A stretch of 36,078 nucleotides of DNA from an uncultured Clostridia bacterium. GTDB lineage: Bacteria > Bacillota > Clostridia > Christensenellales > Borkfalkiaceae. Positions within the stretch are counted from its first letter, which is position 1, and each line of letters begins with the position of its first letter. The stretch covers positions 1 to 36,078 of the forward strand of contig CALVUR010000011.1 in assembly GCA_944363645.1 (NCBI GenBank). Direction: 5' to 3'. This document shows, one piece after another, positions 15,144 to 23,785 of the stretch. Both the position numbers and the translations under genes were made by a program. The notes beneath the pieces were generated by a model. The model saw nothing but the letters and a program-made list of their open reading frames with translations, did no database searches and was not told the DNA's origin.

Positions 15144-17837
15144 ATGGGATTAATTAGATACATTTTAGAATCAGATTCAAGAAAAAGCATCAAAAAAATC
15201 AGCGCAATGGCTGATAAGGTTTTGGCGTTAGCACCAAAATACGAAAAAATGACCGATGCTGAATTAAAGCAACAAACACAAATTTTAAAAGACCGTTTAT
15301 CTAACGGCGAAACAGTAGATGATATTTTGTACGACGCCTTTGCCACCGTAAGGGAAGCAAGTTGGCGTGTACTTAACATGCGCCACTATAAAGTGCAGGT
15401 CATGGGTGGTATTTGTACTCACCAAGGCCGTGTTGCAGAGTTAAAAACGGGTGAAGGTAAAACCTTAATGGAAACTTTACCTGCTTACTTAAACGCACTT
15501 GCCGGTAAAGGTGTACACATCGTTACCGTAAACGATTATTTGGCTACCCGTGACGCCGAATGGATGGGTAAAATTTACCGCTTTTTGGGCTTAACTGTTG
15601 GCGTAAACGTTCACGGTATGAACGATGACGAAAAGCGTAAAGCATACAACTGCGATATTACCTATGGTACTAATAACGAGTTCGGCTTTGACTATTTAAG
15701 GGACAACTTAAAAGTAAACTTAAAAGACATGGTTCAACGTGGTTTAGACTTTGCCATTGTCGACGAAGTCGACTCAATCTTAATCGACGAAGCCAGAACG
15801 CCTTTAATTATTTCAGGTCGTGGCGGTGAATCTTCACAATTATACATTGATGCCAACCGCTTTGTAAAAACCTTAAAGCGTGAAGAAGATTTTACCTTTG
15901 ACGAAAAGGAAAAGACTGTACAAATCACCGAAAGCGGTGCACAAAAAGCCGAAAGATTTTTCGGTATCGAAAATTTGGCAGATGTTGAAAATGCCGATTT
16001 AAACCACCACATTCAACAGGCTTTAAAGGCCCATTACGTCTTTAAGCGTGATAACGATTATATCGTTCAGGACGGCGAAATCGTTATCGTCGATGAATTC
16101 ACCGGTCGTTTGATGCTCGGCAGAAGATATTCTGAAGGCTTACACCAAGCAATCGAAGCCAAAGAAAACGTTGTCGTAAGAAGCGAAAATAAAACTTTGG
16201 CAACCATTACATTCCAAAACTACTTCAGGCTTTACCGTAAATTGTCCGGTATGACAGGTACCGCTAAAACTGAAGAAGAAGAATTTAAGACCATCTACGG
16301 TCTTGACGTTTTGGAAATCCCAACCAACCGTCCTATGATAAGAAAGGATCAAAACGATATCATTTACCCAACCGAAAGGGGTAAAATTATGGCTATCGTT
16401 GAAGATATCAAGGCTCACCACGAACTCGGTCAACCTATCCTTGTTGGTACCGTTACCGTTGAAAAGAGTGAGATGATTTCACGTGCGCTTTTGCGTGAAA
16501 GAATCAAACATAACATTTTAAACGCTAAAAACCACAAGCGTGAGGCTGAAATTATTGCCCAAGCCGGCAGAAAGGGTGCTGTTACAATCGCAACCAACAT
16601 GGCTGGTCGTGGTACGGACATCTTGCTCGGTGGTAACCCTGAATATATGGCAAAGCAAGACTTGCGTAACTTAGGTTACGAAGATAACGATATCGAACTT
16701 GCCGTTTCATTCATTCAAGATATCCCCGAAAACATTAAACAACTTCGTGAAAAGTATGCCGAACTTTACAAAAAGCATTCTGCAATCACCGAAGAAGAAA
16801 AGAAAGAAGTCGTTGCTGCTGGCGGTTTAAGAATTATCGGTACCGAACGTCATGAATCACGCCGTATCGACAACCAGTTGCGTGGTCGTGCCGGCCGTCA
16901 AGGCGATCCCGGTTCATCAGTATTTTACATTTCGTTAGAAGACGAACTTGCTATCCGTTTTGGTGGCGAAAGAATGCAGGCTATGTACAAAACCTTAAAG
17001 GTAGAAGAAGATATGCCTATTTCTACCAGAATGCTTTCTCGCCAAATTGAAAACGCTCAACGCAACATTGAAGGCAGAAACTTCAGCACCAGAAAACGTG
17101 TTATCCAATACGACGACGTCATGAACACTCAACGTCATGTTATGTATGCAGAAAGGATGAAGGTTTTGCGTGGTGAAAATGTTCACCAAGACATTTTAAA
17201 CCTTATCCCAGACTACGTTGGCGATGTTTTGGTTGAAGGCATACCCGATCCAACAAAGGTCGCAACGTGGGATATCGACAAAATGAATCTTGCGCTCAAA
17301 CGTTACTGTATCCCTGAAGATATCACTTTCGTTACAGAAGAAGATATTAAAAACCTTTCTTATGACGAATTAGTTGCAAAATGCGCAGACAAGACGGCTG
17401 AAGAATACGAAAAAAAGATTGAAGCCTATAAAGAACAAGGCATCGATTATAACGAAATCGAACGTATCATCTTACTTCGTACCGTTGATAAACACTGGAT
17501 CGATCATATCGACGCAATGGACAAACTTAAACGTGGTATCGCTTTAAGGTCTTACGCTAATGAAGATCCAATCAACGCCTTCAAAAAAGAAGGGCACGAA
17601 ATGTTTGACGAAATGACAGAAGCCATCCAAGAAGAAACTGCTCGTATTTTGTTAAAACTTCGTGTTGACATCAATCGTATGCCACAAAGGGGAGTTACAA
17701 AGAAAACTTACAACATGGCGCAAAGCAATCTTCCACCACAAAATTCAAGCCCAATAAAGGCTGAAAAGTTGCCGGGAAGAAACGATCCATGCCCCTGCGG
17801 TAGTGGTAAAAAATATAAAAATTGTTGCGGTAAATAA
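15144..17837 (+). CDS. secA: Preprotein translocase ATPase SecA
   Basis: 897-aa motor of the Sec pathway; it binds preproteins and pushes them through SecYEG at the membrane. Walker A lies in AELKTGEGKTLMETLPAYL (near residue 100), Walker B-type DEVDSILIDEARTPLIIS near 210, and the second nucleotide-binding fold has TNMAGRGTDILLGGNP and ESRRIDNQLRGRAGRQGDPG. The helical scaffold and wing domains follow. The C-terminus ends with the zinc-binding SEC-C motif (RNDPCPCGSGKKYKNCC), which in other species contacts SecB or the ribosome. That is worth noting because a SecB-like gene lies 8 kb downstream. The length is normal. It is followed by prfB, the same order as in Bacillus, with a palindromic element between them. 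Confidence 0.97.
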   Translation: MGLIRYILESDSRKSIKKISAMADKVLALAPKYEKMTDAELKQQTQILKDRLSNGETVDDILYDAFATVREASWRVLNMRHYKVQVMGGICTHQGRVAELKTGEGKTLMETLPAYLNALAGKGVHIVTVNDYLATRDAEWMGKIYRFLGLTVGVNVHGMNDDEKRKAYNCDITYGTNNEFGFDYLRDNLKVNLKDMVQRGLDFAIVDEVDSILIDEARTPLIISGRGGESSQLYIDANRFVKTLKREEDFTFDEKEKTVQITESGAQKAERFFGIENLADVENADLNHHIQQALKAHYVFKRDNDYIVQDGEIVIVDEFTGRLMLGRRYSEGLHQAIEAKENVVVRSENKTLATITFQNYFRLYRKLSGMTGTAKTEEEEFKTIYGLDVLEIPTNRPMIRKDQNDIIYPTERGKIMAIVEDIKAHHELGQPILVGTVTVEKSEMISRALLRERIKHNILNAKNHKREAEIIAQAGRKGAVTIATNMAGRGTDILLGGNPEYMAKQDLRNLGYEDNDIELAVSFIQDIPENIKQLREKYAELYKKHSAITEEEKKEVVAAGGLRIIGTERHESRRIDNQLRGRAGRQGDPGSSVFYISLEDELAIRFGGERMQAMYKTLKVEEDMPISTRMLSRQIENAQRNIEGRNFSTRKRVIQYDDVMNTQRHVMYAERMKVLRGENVHQDILNLIPDYVGDVLVEGIPDPTKVATWDIDKMNLALKRYCIPEDITFVTEEDIKNLSYDELVAKCADKTAEEYEKKIEAYKEQGIDYNEIERIILLRTVDKHWIDHIDAMDKLKRGIALRSYANEDPINAFKKEGHEMFDEMTEAIQEETARILLKLRVDINRMPQRGVTKKTYNMAQSNLPPQNSSPIKAEKLPGRNDPCPCGSGKKYKNCCGK

Positions 17838-17962
17838 TTTTTTATCGCAAATTTCCGCTTAAATTTTTTGCTGGTTTTACGTAGTTTAAAGTTGCCAAAA
17901 TCTTCTGTTTTTTAGGTTTTTTTGGCGCAAAATTTAAGTGGTTTAAAAAATATAAAAAACAC

Positions 17963-18000
17963 AAAAAGTCTGCCTATAAGCCCGTTATCAACCAATTTTT
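17963..18000 (-). repeat. Palindromic intergenic element, copy 6
   Basis: Reverse-orientation copy between secA and prfB: AAAAAGTCTGCCTATAAG, then CCCGTTATC, then a decayed right arm CAACCAATTTTT. No other terminator is visible behind secA. Confidence 0.75.
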
Positions 18001-18059
18001 TATGGTTTTTAAATGGTTTTTTGGCAAAATACTAACTATAAATTACACATTGCAATTTT

Positions 18060-19157
18060 ATGATTAGAACTGATTTATACTACGATAAATTTAAAGAATT
18101 AAGACAAACCTTAGACGAAGCGAAAAATTCGCTCGATATAGATAACGCTAAGGTAGAACTTAAAGATATCGAACTTCGTCAGCAACAGCCAGAAGTCTGG
18201 GCAGATTTAGAACTTTCAACCGAACTTGCCCGTAAAGCCCAATCTTTAAGGAAAAAAATCGACCTTGTCGAAAAGACTTACAAGATAATAAGCGATGCTG
18301 AAGAACTTGTAAATTTGGCGGCGGAAGAAGACGACGACAGTTTTTTACCCGAAGTCGATTTAGAACTTAAAAACGCCGAAACAGAGATTGAAGAATTAAG
18401 GCTTCGCACACTTTTAAAGGGCAAGTATGACGACTTAAATGCAATTATGACCTTGCACGCTGGTGCTGGCGGTACAGAAGCCTGTGACTGGACAGAAATG
18501 CTTTACCGCATGTACATTTGCTATGCCGAAAAGCACGGCTATAAACTTGTCGAACTCGACCGTTTGGCTGGCGACGACGCAGGGCTTAAAAGCGTAAGTT
18601 TTAGGATAGAAGGCGAAAACGCTTACGGGTATTTAAAGGCAGAAAAAGGCGTTCACCGTTTGGTAAGAATTTCACCTTTTGACGCAAACGCTCGCAGACA
18701 TACTTCCTTTGCTTCCTTAGAAGTAATGCCCGAAATCGACAATTCTGACGAAATTCAAATTCGCCCAGAAGATTTAAAGATCGATACTTACCGCTCGTCA
18801 GGTGCTGGCGGTCAACACATCAACAAAACGGAATCGGCAATACGTATTACCCACATTCCAACGGGCATAATAGTTGCTTGCCAAAACGAACGTAGCCAAG
18901 TGCAGAATAGAGAGCAGGCTATGAAAATGCTCATGAGCAAACTTGTCGAACTTCGTGAAAGCGAAAGGCTTCAGGAAGCGCAAGAATTAAAAGGCGACAT
19001 CAAAAAAATCGAGTTCGGCAGTCAAATAAGAAGTTACGTTTTTTGCCCATACACCATGGTTAAAGATCACCGCACCAATTACGAAACAGGCAATATCCAA
19101 GCCGTTATGGACGGCGATTTAGACCAATTTATTGTGGAATTTTTAAAACGCAGTTAG
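18060..19157 (+). CDS. prfB: Peptide chain release factor 2
   Basis: Class-I release factor, 365 aa, that reads UGA and UAA stop codons and triggers release of the finished protein. The stop-codon recognition motif SPF is in RISPFDANARRHTSFASLEV, and the catalytic GGQ is in SSGAGGQHINKTESAIRI. The N-terminal helical domain is complete. Most RF2 genes contain an in-frame UGA near codon 25 that needs a +1 frameshift for self-regulation; here the frame is continuous through that region (NSLDIDNAK), so this control is absent. No Shine-Dalgarno sequence is seen before the ATG, and a TATAAA lies only about 20 bases upstream. It stands directly behind secA. Confidence 0.96.
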   Translation: MIRTDLYYDKFKELRQTLDEAKNSLDIDNAKVELKDIELRQQQPEVWADLELSTELARKAQSLRKKIDLVEKTYKIISDAEELVNLAAEEDDDSFLPEVDLELKNAETEIEELRLRTLLKGKYDDLNAIMTLHAGAGGTEACDWTEMLYRMYICYAEKHGYKLVELDRLAGDDAGLKSVSFRIEGENAYGYLKAEKGVHRLVRISPFDANARRHTSFASLEVMPEIDNSDEIQIRPEDLKIDTYRSSGAGGQHINKTESAIRITHIPTGIIVACQNERSQVQNREQAMKMLMSKLVELRESERLQEAQELKGDIKKIEFGSQIRSYVFCPYTMVKDHRTNYETGNIQAVMDGDLDQFIVEFLKRS

Positions 19158-19205
19158 TTTTTAAGCGTTAAGGTTTGGTAAATTTTAAACCGACCTTTTA
19201 CGCAA

Positions 19206-19270
19206 CTTATAACTAACAATTTTACAGAAAACTAACATTTACCAATTTATAACTAACATTTTACCAAATT
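19206..19270 (+). repeat. Three short direct repeats between prfB and tsaD
   Basis: AACTAACAATTTTAC, AACTAACATTTACC and AACTAACATTTTACC follow one another, twice preceded by TTATA. They run up to the tsaD start codon and leave no room for a ribosome binding site. Confidence 0.6.
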
Positions 19271-19272
19271 AT

Positions 19273-20319
19273 ATGACTTATTTTGAAAGGGTAAAGCAAA
19301 AACCCATAAGCAAAACCCCCATAATACTCGGCATCGAATCTTCATGCGATGAAACAGCCGCTTCCGTCGTAAAAAACGGAAGGGAAGTTTTGTCAAACGT
19401 AATTATAAGTTCCGCTACTAAGCAAGCAGAGTTTGGCGGTGTCGTTCCAGAAATCGCTTCACGTGCTCACACAGAAGCCGTTTCACAAGCGGTAAAACGT
19501 GCTATCAGCGAGGCAGGTGTTAGTTTTGGCGACCTTGACGCCATTGCTGTTACCTACGGCGCAGGGCTTTTGGGCGCACTGCTTGTCGGCGTATCTTACG
19601 CAAAATCGCTTGCCTATGCGCTCGACATTCCGCTCATTGCCGTAAGCCACATTCGTGGGCATATGGCAGCCTGCTATTTGGCGGATAAGTCGTTACAGCC
19701 CCCCTTTATCGGGCTATTGACATCTGGCGGACACACTGCCGTTACCGTGGTTGAAAGTTACACTAAAATGAAGATTTTAGGATCTACATTAGATGATGCC
19801 GTTGGCGAAGCCTTCGATAAGGTCGCTCGTGTTTTAGGGCTTTCTTATCCGGGCGGTCCTAATGTTGAAAGGCTTGCAAAACAAGGTCAAAACGACATTA
19901 CTTTACCAAAAATGCTCAAAAATTCAGGCGGTTACAACTTCTCTTACAGCGGTTTAAAGACGGCGGTAATCAATTATATACATAATAAAGAGCAAAAGGG
20001 CGAGCCTATAAATAAAGCGGACGTCGCATGCTCCTTCCAATGTGCCGCAATCGACGTTTTATGTTATAAAGCAATCGAAGCCGCTAAAGAGTACGGCATA
20101 AACACAGTTGCCGTGGGTGGCGGTGTTGCGGCAAACGGCTATTTTAGGGAACAACTTGTTAAAAAGTGCGCCTATAAGTCGATTAACGCCGTTTTACCAC
20201 CAAAAATTTTGTGTACAGACAACGCTTGTATGATCGCCGCTGAAGGCTATATTCAATATATAAACGGCAATTTTGCCGACCTTACTTTAAACGCAAAAGC
20301 ATCGGTAGAACTTCGTTAA
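19273..20319 (+). CDS. tsaD: tRNA N6-threonylcarbamoyladenosine transferase subunit TsaD
   Basis: Catalytic subunit that transfers threonylcarbamoyl to A37 of ANN-decoding tRNAs, working with TsaB and TsaE in the cytoplasm. It has the ASKHA-fold start ILGIESSCDETAASV, the metal-binding HIRGH pair, SGGHTAV, DDAVGEAFDKVARVLGLSYP, and the late LCTDNACMIAAEG motif. With 348 aa it is normal in length, with about 20 extra residues at the N-terminus. The chosen ATG lacks a Shine-Dalgarno sequence, and no better start is seen. Codons 297-308 (KKCAYKSINAVL) coincide with a degenerate copy of the palindromic element found between genes in this window. Confidence 0.95.
   Translation: MTYFERVKQKPISKTPIILGIESSCDETAASVVKNGREVLSNVIISSATKQAEFGGVVPEIASRAHTEAVSQAVKRAISEAGVSFGDLDAIAVTYGAGLLGALLVGVSYAKSLAYALDIPLIAVSHIRGHMAACYLADKSLQPPFIGLLTSGGHTAVTVVESYTKMKILGSTLDDAVGEAFDKVARVLGLSYPGGPNVERLAKQGQNDITLPKMLKNSGGYNFSYSGLKTAVINYIHNKEQKGEPINKADVACSFQCAAIDVLCYKAIEAAKEYGINTVAVGGGVAANGYFREQLVKKCAYKSINAVLPPKILCTDNACMIAAEGYIQYINGNFADLTLNAKASVELR
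20161..20195 (-). repeat. Degenerate palindromic element inside tsaD, copy 7
   Basis: AAAAAGTGCGCCTATAAG followed by TCGATTAACGCC matches the second subtype at about 25 of the first 30 positions. It is read in the same frame as the copy in yfhO. Confidence 0.45.
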
Positions 20320-20389
20320 AAAGTTTGCGGTTTAAAGTTTAACCCTTTTTGCTTACTTAAGACGGACATTTATTTACAGGGGGGTAACT

Positions 20390-21748
20390 ATGAAATTTAG
20401 TTTGAATTTTGACAAGACTTTTAAACCTATCGCCATTGAGTTTGACAAATTTTCTGCGCTTGCGGAAAGTTTAAAAAACACAACTTGCCACGTGGTGGTT
20501 GAAAGAAATAATGGTTACAATTATAGTTACAGTTTAAAGGTTATTGATGACGAAAAATATTACACGCTAAACTACACCATGTTAGAAAGGCTTGTAAAGT
20601 CCATTTTGTGGATAGTTGGCGGTTACAAAATTTATTTTTGCGGTCCTGATTATTTGTATCAAAACCTAAAAGCCGATTACAGCGAAAACGGTAAGCGTAA
20701 GTTTGACTACAAGTTTATGTCAAAGGTTTACGATTCAACTTTCACCGTTTTAAAGGTGAAAAAAAATCAACTTCCAGCCCCCAAAAAATGTTCGCAAGAT
20801 ATCGGTGGGCATTTAAAAGGTTGCCGTATCGGTTTTGATGCCGGCGGTAGTGATAGAAAGGTAAGTGCCGTTATTGACGGCGAAGTTATATATAGTGAAG
20901 AAGTCGTTTGGAACCCTAAACTTTCCACCGATTGGAACTATCAGTATCAGGGCATTTTAGATTCTATTTTGCGTGCTGGCTCAAAAATGCCACGCATCGA
21001 TGCCATCGGCGTTTCAAGTGCCGGGGTGTATGTCGACGATAAAATAAAGGTTTCTTCACTTTTTATTAAAGTACCTGAAAAAGATTACAAACCCCATGTT
21101 GAAAACATGTATTTAGATATCGCAAAAAAGGTGGGCGCACCAATCAAGGTCGCAAACGACGGCGATGTTACAGCACTTGCTGGCGCAATGACATTAAATG
21201 ATACTTGCGTTTTAGGTATCGCCATGGGCACAAGCGAAGCCGGTGGCTATATAAACGAAGAGGGTAAACTTAACGATTGGCTTAGCGAACTCGCTTTTGT
21301 CCCCGTTGATTTGTCAAATGAAGCGGTTATAGACGAATGGTCAACAGATATCGGCGTTGGCGTAAAATACTTTTCTCAAGACGGCGTTATAAAACTTGCA
21401 AACCTTGCTGGCATTACTTTTGAAAAGGGCTTAACACCAGCCCAAAAACTCGTCGAAGTGCAAAAAATGCTTGAAAGGGGCGATGACGTAGCGAAAAAAA
21501 TCTACCAAGACATCGGTATTTATTTAGGTTACACCATTGCTTATTACTCTAAATTTTATAAAATCAAACACCTTTTGCTTTTAGGACGTGTTACAAGTGG
21601 CGAAGGCGGTTCAATCATCATTGAAAAGGCAAAAAATGTTTTATCGTGTGAATTCCCAAGTTTAAATGTAAACTTGACTTTACCAGATGAAAAATTTAAG
21701 CGTGTTGGTCAAAGTATCTCCGCAGCATCACTTACAAAAATCCATTGA
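20390..21748 (+). CDS. ROK-like / ASKHA-fold protein of unknown substrate, 452 aa
   Basis: Residues 1-140 are a unique N-terminal part that I do not recognise. From about residue 145 the sequence has the ASKHA actin-like fold of ROK-type sugar kinases: phosphate loop GFDAGGSDRKVSAVIDG, acidic catalytic motif KVANDGDVTALAGAM, a second glycine-rich loop LGIAMGTSEAGGYI, and a late LLLGRVTSGEGG. The zinc-binding cysteine cluster of typical ROK proteins is not evident. It may be a sugar or amino-sugar kinase or a diverged regulator. The start is secured by AGGGGGG just before the ATG. It lies between tsaD and maf, in the same direction, with a palindromic element behind it. Confidence 0.65.
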   Translation: MKFSLNFDKTFKPIAIEFDKFSALAESLKNTTCHVVVERNNGYNYSYSLKVIDDEKYYTLNYTMLERLVKSILWIVGGYKIYFCGPDYLYQNLKADYSENGKRKFDYKFMSKVYDSTFTVLKVKKNQLPAPKKCSQDIGGHLKGCRIGFDAGGSDRKVSAVIDGEVIYSEEVVWNPKLSTDWNYQYQGILDSILRAGSKMPRIDAIGVSSAGVYVDDKIKVSSLFIKVPEKDYKPHVENMYLDIAKKVGAPIKVANDGDVTALAGAMTLNDTCVLGIAMGTSEAGGYINEEGKLNDWLSELAFVPVDLSNEAVIDEWSTDIGVGVKYFSQDGVIKLANLAGITFEKGLTPAQKLVEVQKMLERGDDVAKKIYQDIGIYLGYTIAYYSKFYKIKHLLLLGRVTSGEGGSIIIEKAKNVLSCEFPSLNVNLTLPDEKFKRVGQSISAASLTKIH

Positions 21749-21812
21749 TTTTCGCCATTAAATACTATAAAAAAGCAAAATCTAAACAAATTTTAAACAA
21801 GATAAAAACCAT

Positions 21813-21860
21813 AAAAGTGGGGCTATAAGCCCGAAAACGGGCATTTTTTAGCCACTTTTT
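21813..21860 (-). repeat. Palindromic element, copy 8, next to the maf start
   Basis: Expanded variant: the arms AAAAGTGG and CCACTTTTT enclose a perfect GCCCG-AAAA-CGGGC hairpin. It ends 10 bases before the maf start codon. Confidence 0.8.
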
Positions 21861-21870
21861 ACTAAAAGAT

Positions 21871-22422
21871 ATGAAACAGTTTATTTTGGCAAGCAATTCC
21901 CCAAGACGAAGGGAACTTTTACAACAAGCCGGATATAATTTTAAGGTTGTGCCATCAAAATTACCCGAAAACGAAAACCACGACCTTCCGCCACAAACTT
22001 ACGTAGAGCATTTGGCGTTTACCAAAGCAAGCGATGCTTTTAGTCGTGAAAAAATGCTTTGTTTGGGTGCGGATACCGTTGTTACATTAGATGGCAAAAT
22101 TTTAGAAAAACCCGCCAATAAGCCCGAAAACGAGCGTTTTTTGCGTGCCTTGTCCGGTAAAAGTCATTATGTTTACACGGGCTATGCGATAGTTGGCGAA
22201 AACATAAAAATCGTTGGGCATGTTAAGACGGAAGTCGTTTTCAACAATTTAAGCGACCAACTTATAAAAGAGTATGTTTCAAAAGGTTTAGGGCTTGATA
22301 AAGCGGGCGGTTATGGCATACAAAATGATTACCCACTTGTCAATAGGTATATAGGAAGTTACACAAACGTAATAGGGCTTCCTATGGAAAAAATAAACGA
22401 GCTTTTAAAGGAGTTATTATGA
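21871..22422 (+). CDS. maf: Maf-type nucleoside triphosphate pyrophosphatase
   Basis: Hydrolyses non-canonical or pyrimidine nucleoside triphosphates to monophosphates; in Bacillus the family is linked to septum formation control. The family motifs are all present: ASNSPRRRELLQQAGY at the N-terminus, GADTVVTLDGKILEKP, LSGKSHYVYTGYAIV, and DKAGGYGIQND followed by VNRYIGSYTNVIGLP. Full length at 183 aa. No Shine-Dalgarno sequence stands before the ATG, only the edge of a palindromic element. Its stop codon overlaps the mreB start (ATGA), so the two genes are coupled, as in the maf-mreB neighbourhood of many Bacillota. Confidence 0.93.
   Translation: MKQFILASNSPRRRELLQQAGYNFKVVPSKLPENENHDLPPQTYVEHLAFTKASDAFSREKMLCLGADTVVTLDGKILEKPANKPENERFLRALSGKSHYVYTGYAIVGENIKIVGHVKTEVVFNNLSDQLIKEYVSKGLGLDKAGGYGIQNDYPLVNRYIGSYTNVIGLPMEKINELLKELL
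22116..22143 (-). repeat. Possible palindromic-element trace inside maf, copy 9
   Basis: AATAAGCCCGAAAACGAGCG plus a T run resembles copy 8 at about 22 of 26 positions. The protein has no extra residues here, so chance similarity is possible. Confidence 0.25.
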
Positions 22423-23426
22423 ATAACAATGTAATCGCAATCGACATTGGCTCAACAAACACAGGTATTTACCAAGCAGGGCATAATATCGTGCTGTTTG
22501 AACCAAGCCTTGTTGCTTTCTCAACCGACAACACTTCAATCATTAAAGAAGTCGGCACAGAAGCAAAAAAACTTGTCGGCAGAACCACCGGTAGCACCGT
22601 TGTTGTTGCGCCCGTTTGTGGCTCACAAATTTCCGACAAAAAGTCTTGCTCGGCAATGCTCGAAAGTTTTCTAAACAAAATATCTTTAAAACGTTTTTCG
22701 TCAAGACCGTCAGTTGTTTTGTCCGTTCCTTGTGGCATTACCGCAGACGAACTTAAAGATTTTGAATGGGTTTTGCGTGATTGCGGTGTAAACGATTATG
22801 TTTTTGTCGAATCCCCAATTTTAACTTGTTTGGGACTCGGTTTGCCGTTAAGCGAAGCCTCGCCATATTTCATTGTTGATATGGGCGGTGGCTCAACTCA
22901 AATCGCAGCAGTTTCGCTTGACGGCATTATCTGCGGTATCAACACAAATATCGGCGGTATGAGTATTGACGCTTTAATCATGTCATATTTAAGGGATAGA
23001 TACGGCGTAAAAATCGGTTCGCTAACAGCCGAAACCGTTAAACAAAAAATCTGTTCACTCGTTCCAAACGATATGACTGCTATGGTTGTCAGCGGTCAAT
23101 CAATCTCAACCGGCAGACCGTATTCTGTCCGCATTACCGCTGAAGATTTAAAAGAACCTATTAAAACGTTCTTTGATAAAATCTTCCAAATAACAGGTAT
23201 GATGCTTTCAAAACTTCCCGCAGAAGTTTCCGCTGACGTAAGAAAAAGTGGCGTTTATTTTTCTGGCGGTGTTTCAAAAATTCCGGGACTTGAAGAATAT
23301 TTCCGTGAAAGAATGAACATGCGTGCCAACATCATTGGCGATCCGCAAACGGCTTCAATCATCGGTGGCGGTATCATCGCTCAGGATAAAGATTTGTTGA
23401 AAAAATTAAGGATAAACAAAAGATAA
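22419..23426 (+). CDS. mreB: Rod-shape-determining actin homologue MreB
   Basis: Bacterial actin that forms membrane-bound filaments and guides side-wall peptidoglycan synthesis. Phosphate-1 motif IDIGSTNTGIY, the block VVLSVPCGITADELKDFEWV, phosphate-2 motif FIVDMGGGSTQIAAVSLDGI and adenosine motif VYFSGGVSKIPGLEEYF are present. At 335 aa it matches MreB, Mbl or MreBH; which paralogue cannot be told by eye, and it is more diverged than usual in the N-terminal third. It overlaps maf by 4 bases. No mreC or mreD follows, since the operon ends at a terminator. Confidence 0.88.
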   Translation: MNNNVIAIDIGSTNTGIYQAGHNIVLFEPSLVAFSTDNTSIIKEVGTEAKKLVGRTTGSTVVVAPVCGSQISDKKSCSAMLESFLNKISLKRFSSRPSVVLSVPCGITADELKDFEWVLRDCGVNDYVFVESPILTCLGLGLPLSEASPYFIVDMGGGSTQIAAVSLDGIICGINTNIGGMSIDALIMSYLRDRYGVKIGSLTAETVKQKICSLVPNDMTAMVVSGQSISTGRPYSVRITAEDLKEPIKTFFDKIFQITGMMLSKLPAEVSADVRKSGVYFSGGVSKIPGLEEYFRERMNMRANIIGDPQTASIIGGGIIAQDKDLLKKLRINKR

Positions 23427-23576
23427 TTAAACACATATAGGCTTTAAAACTCAATACATATACGCTTGTCGCTTGTTTTTTAATAAATTTTTTATAAAAA
23501 ACAGACAAAAACTACATTTTTTATTTAAACAAAGTTTAATTATCAGTTTGTCTAAAAAAGTTTTTATTTAAAATAG

Positions 23577-23606
23577 AAAAAGGTAGGCAAAATTTGCCTA
23601 CCTTTT
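23577..23606. terminator. Terminator behind mreB
   Basis: AAAAGGTAGGCAAA pairs with its exact complement ATTTGCCTACCTTTT nearby and has a T-rich tail. The rest of 23427-23785 is AT-rich and has no gene. Confidence 0.8.
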
Positions 23607-23632
23607 CTTTTATTTTTTTTGTTGTAAAAAAT

Positions 23633-23669
23633 AAAAAGTCCGCCTATAAGCCTGTTATCGCCACTTTTT
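23633..23669 (-). repeat. Palindromic intergenic element, copy 10
   Basis: Reverse-orientation second-subtype copy, AAAAAGTCCGCCTATAAG then CCTGTTATCGCCACTTTTT, one base from copy 3 in the core. Confidence 0.8.
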
Positions 23670-23752
23670 GCGGTTTTTTAAGAGAATAATAAGATAAATT
23701 AGTTTAAAATAAAAACTGAAAAAAGAATATCTAAATTTATTGTGGCAATAAT

Positions 23753-23783
23753 TTAAGGCGTAGCAAAATTTTCTACGCCTTAA
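23753..23783 (-). terminator. Terminator-like hairpin behind the TtcA-like gene
   Basis: TTAAGGCGTAG and CTACGCCTTAA around an 8- to 9-base loop, directly behind the stop codon. The T tract is weak. Confidence 0.6.
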
Positions 23784-23785
23784 AG

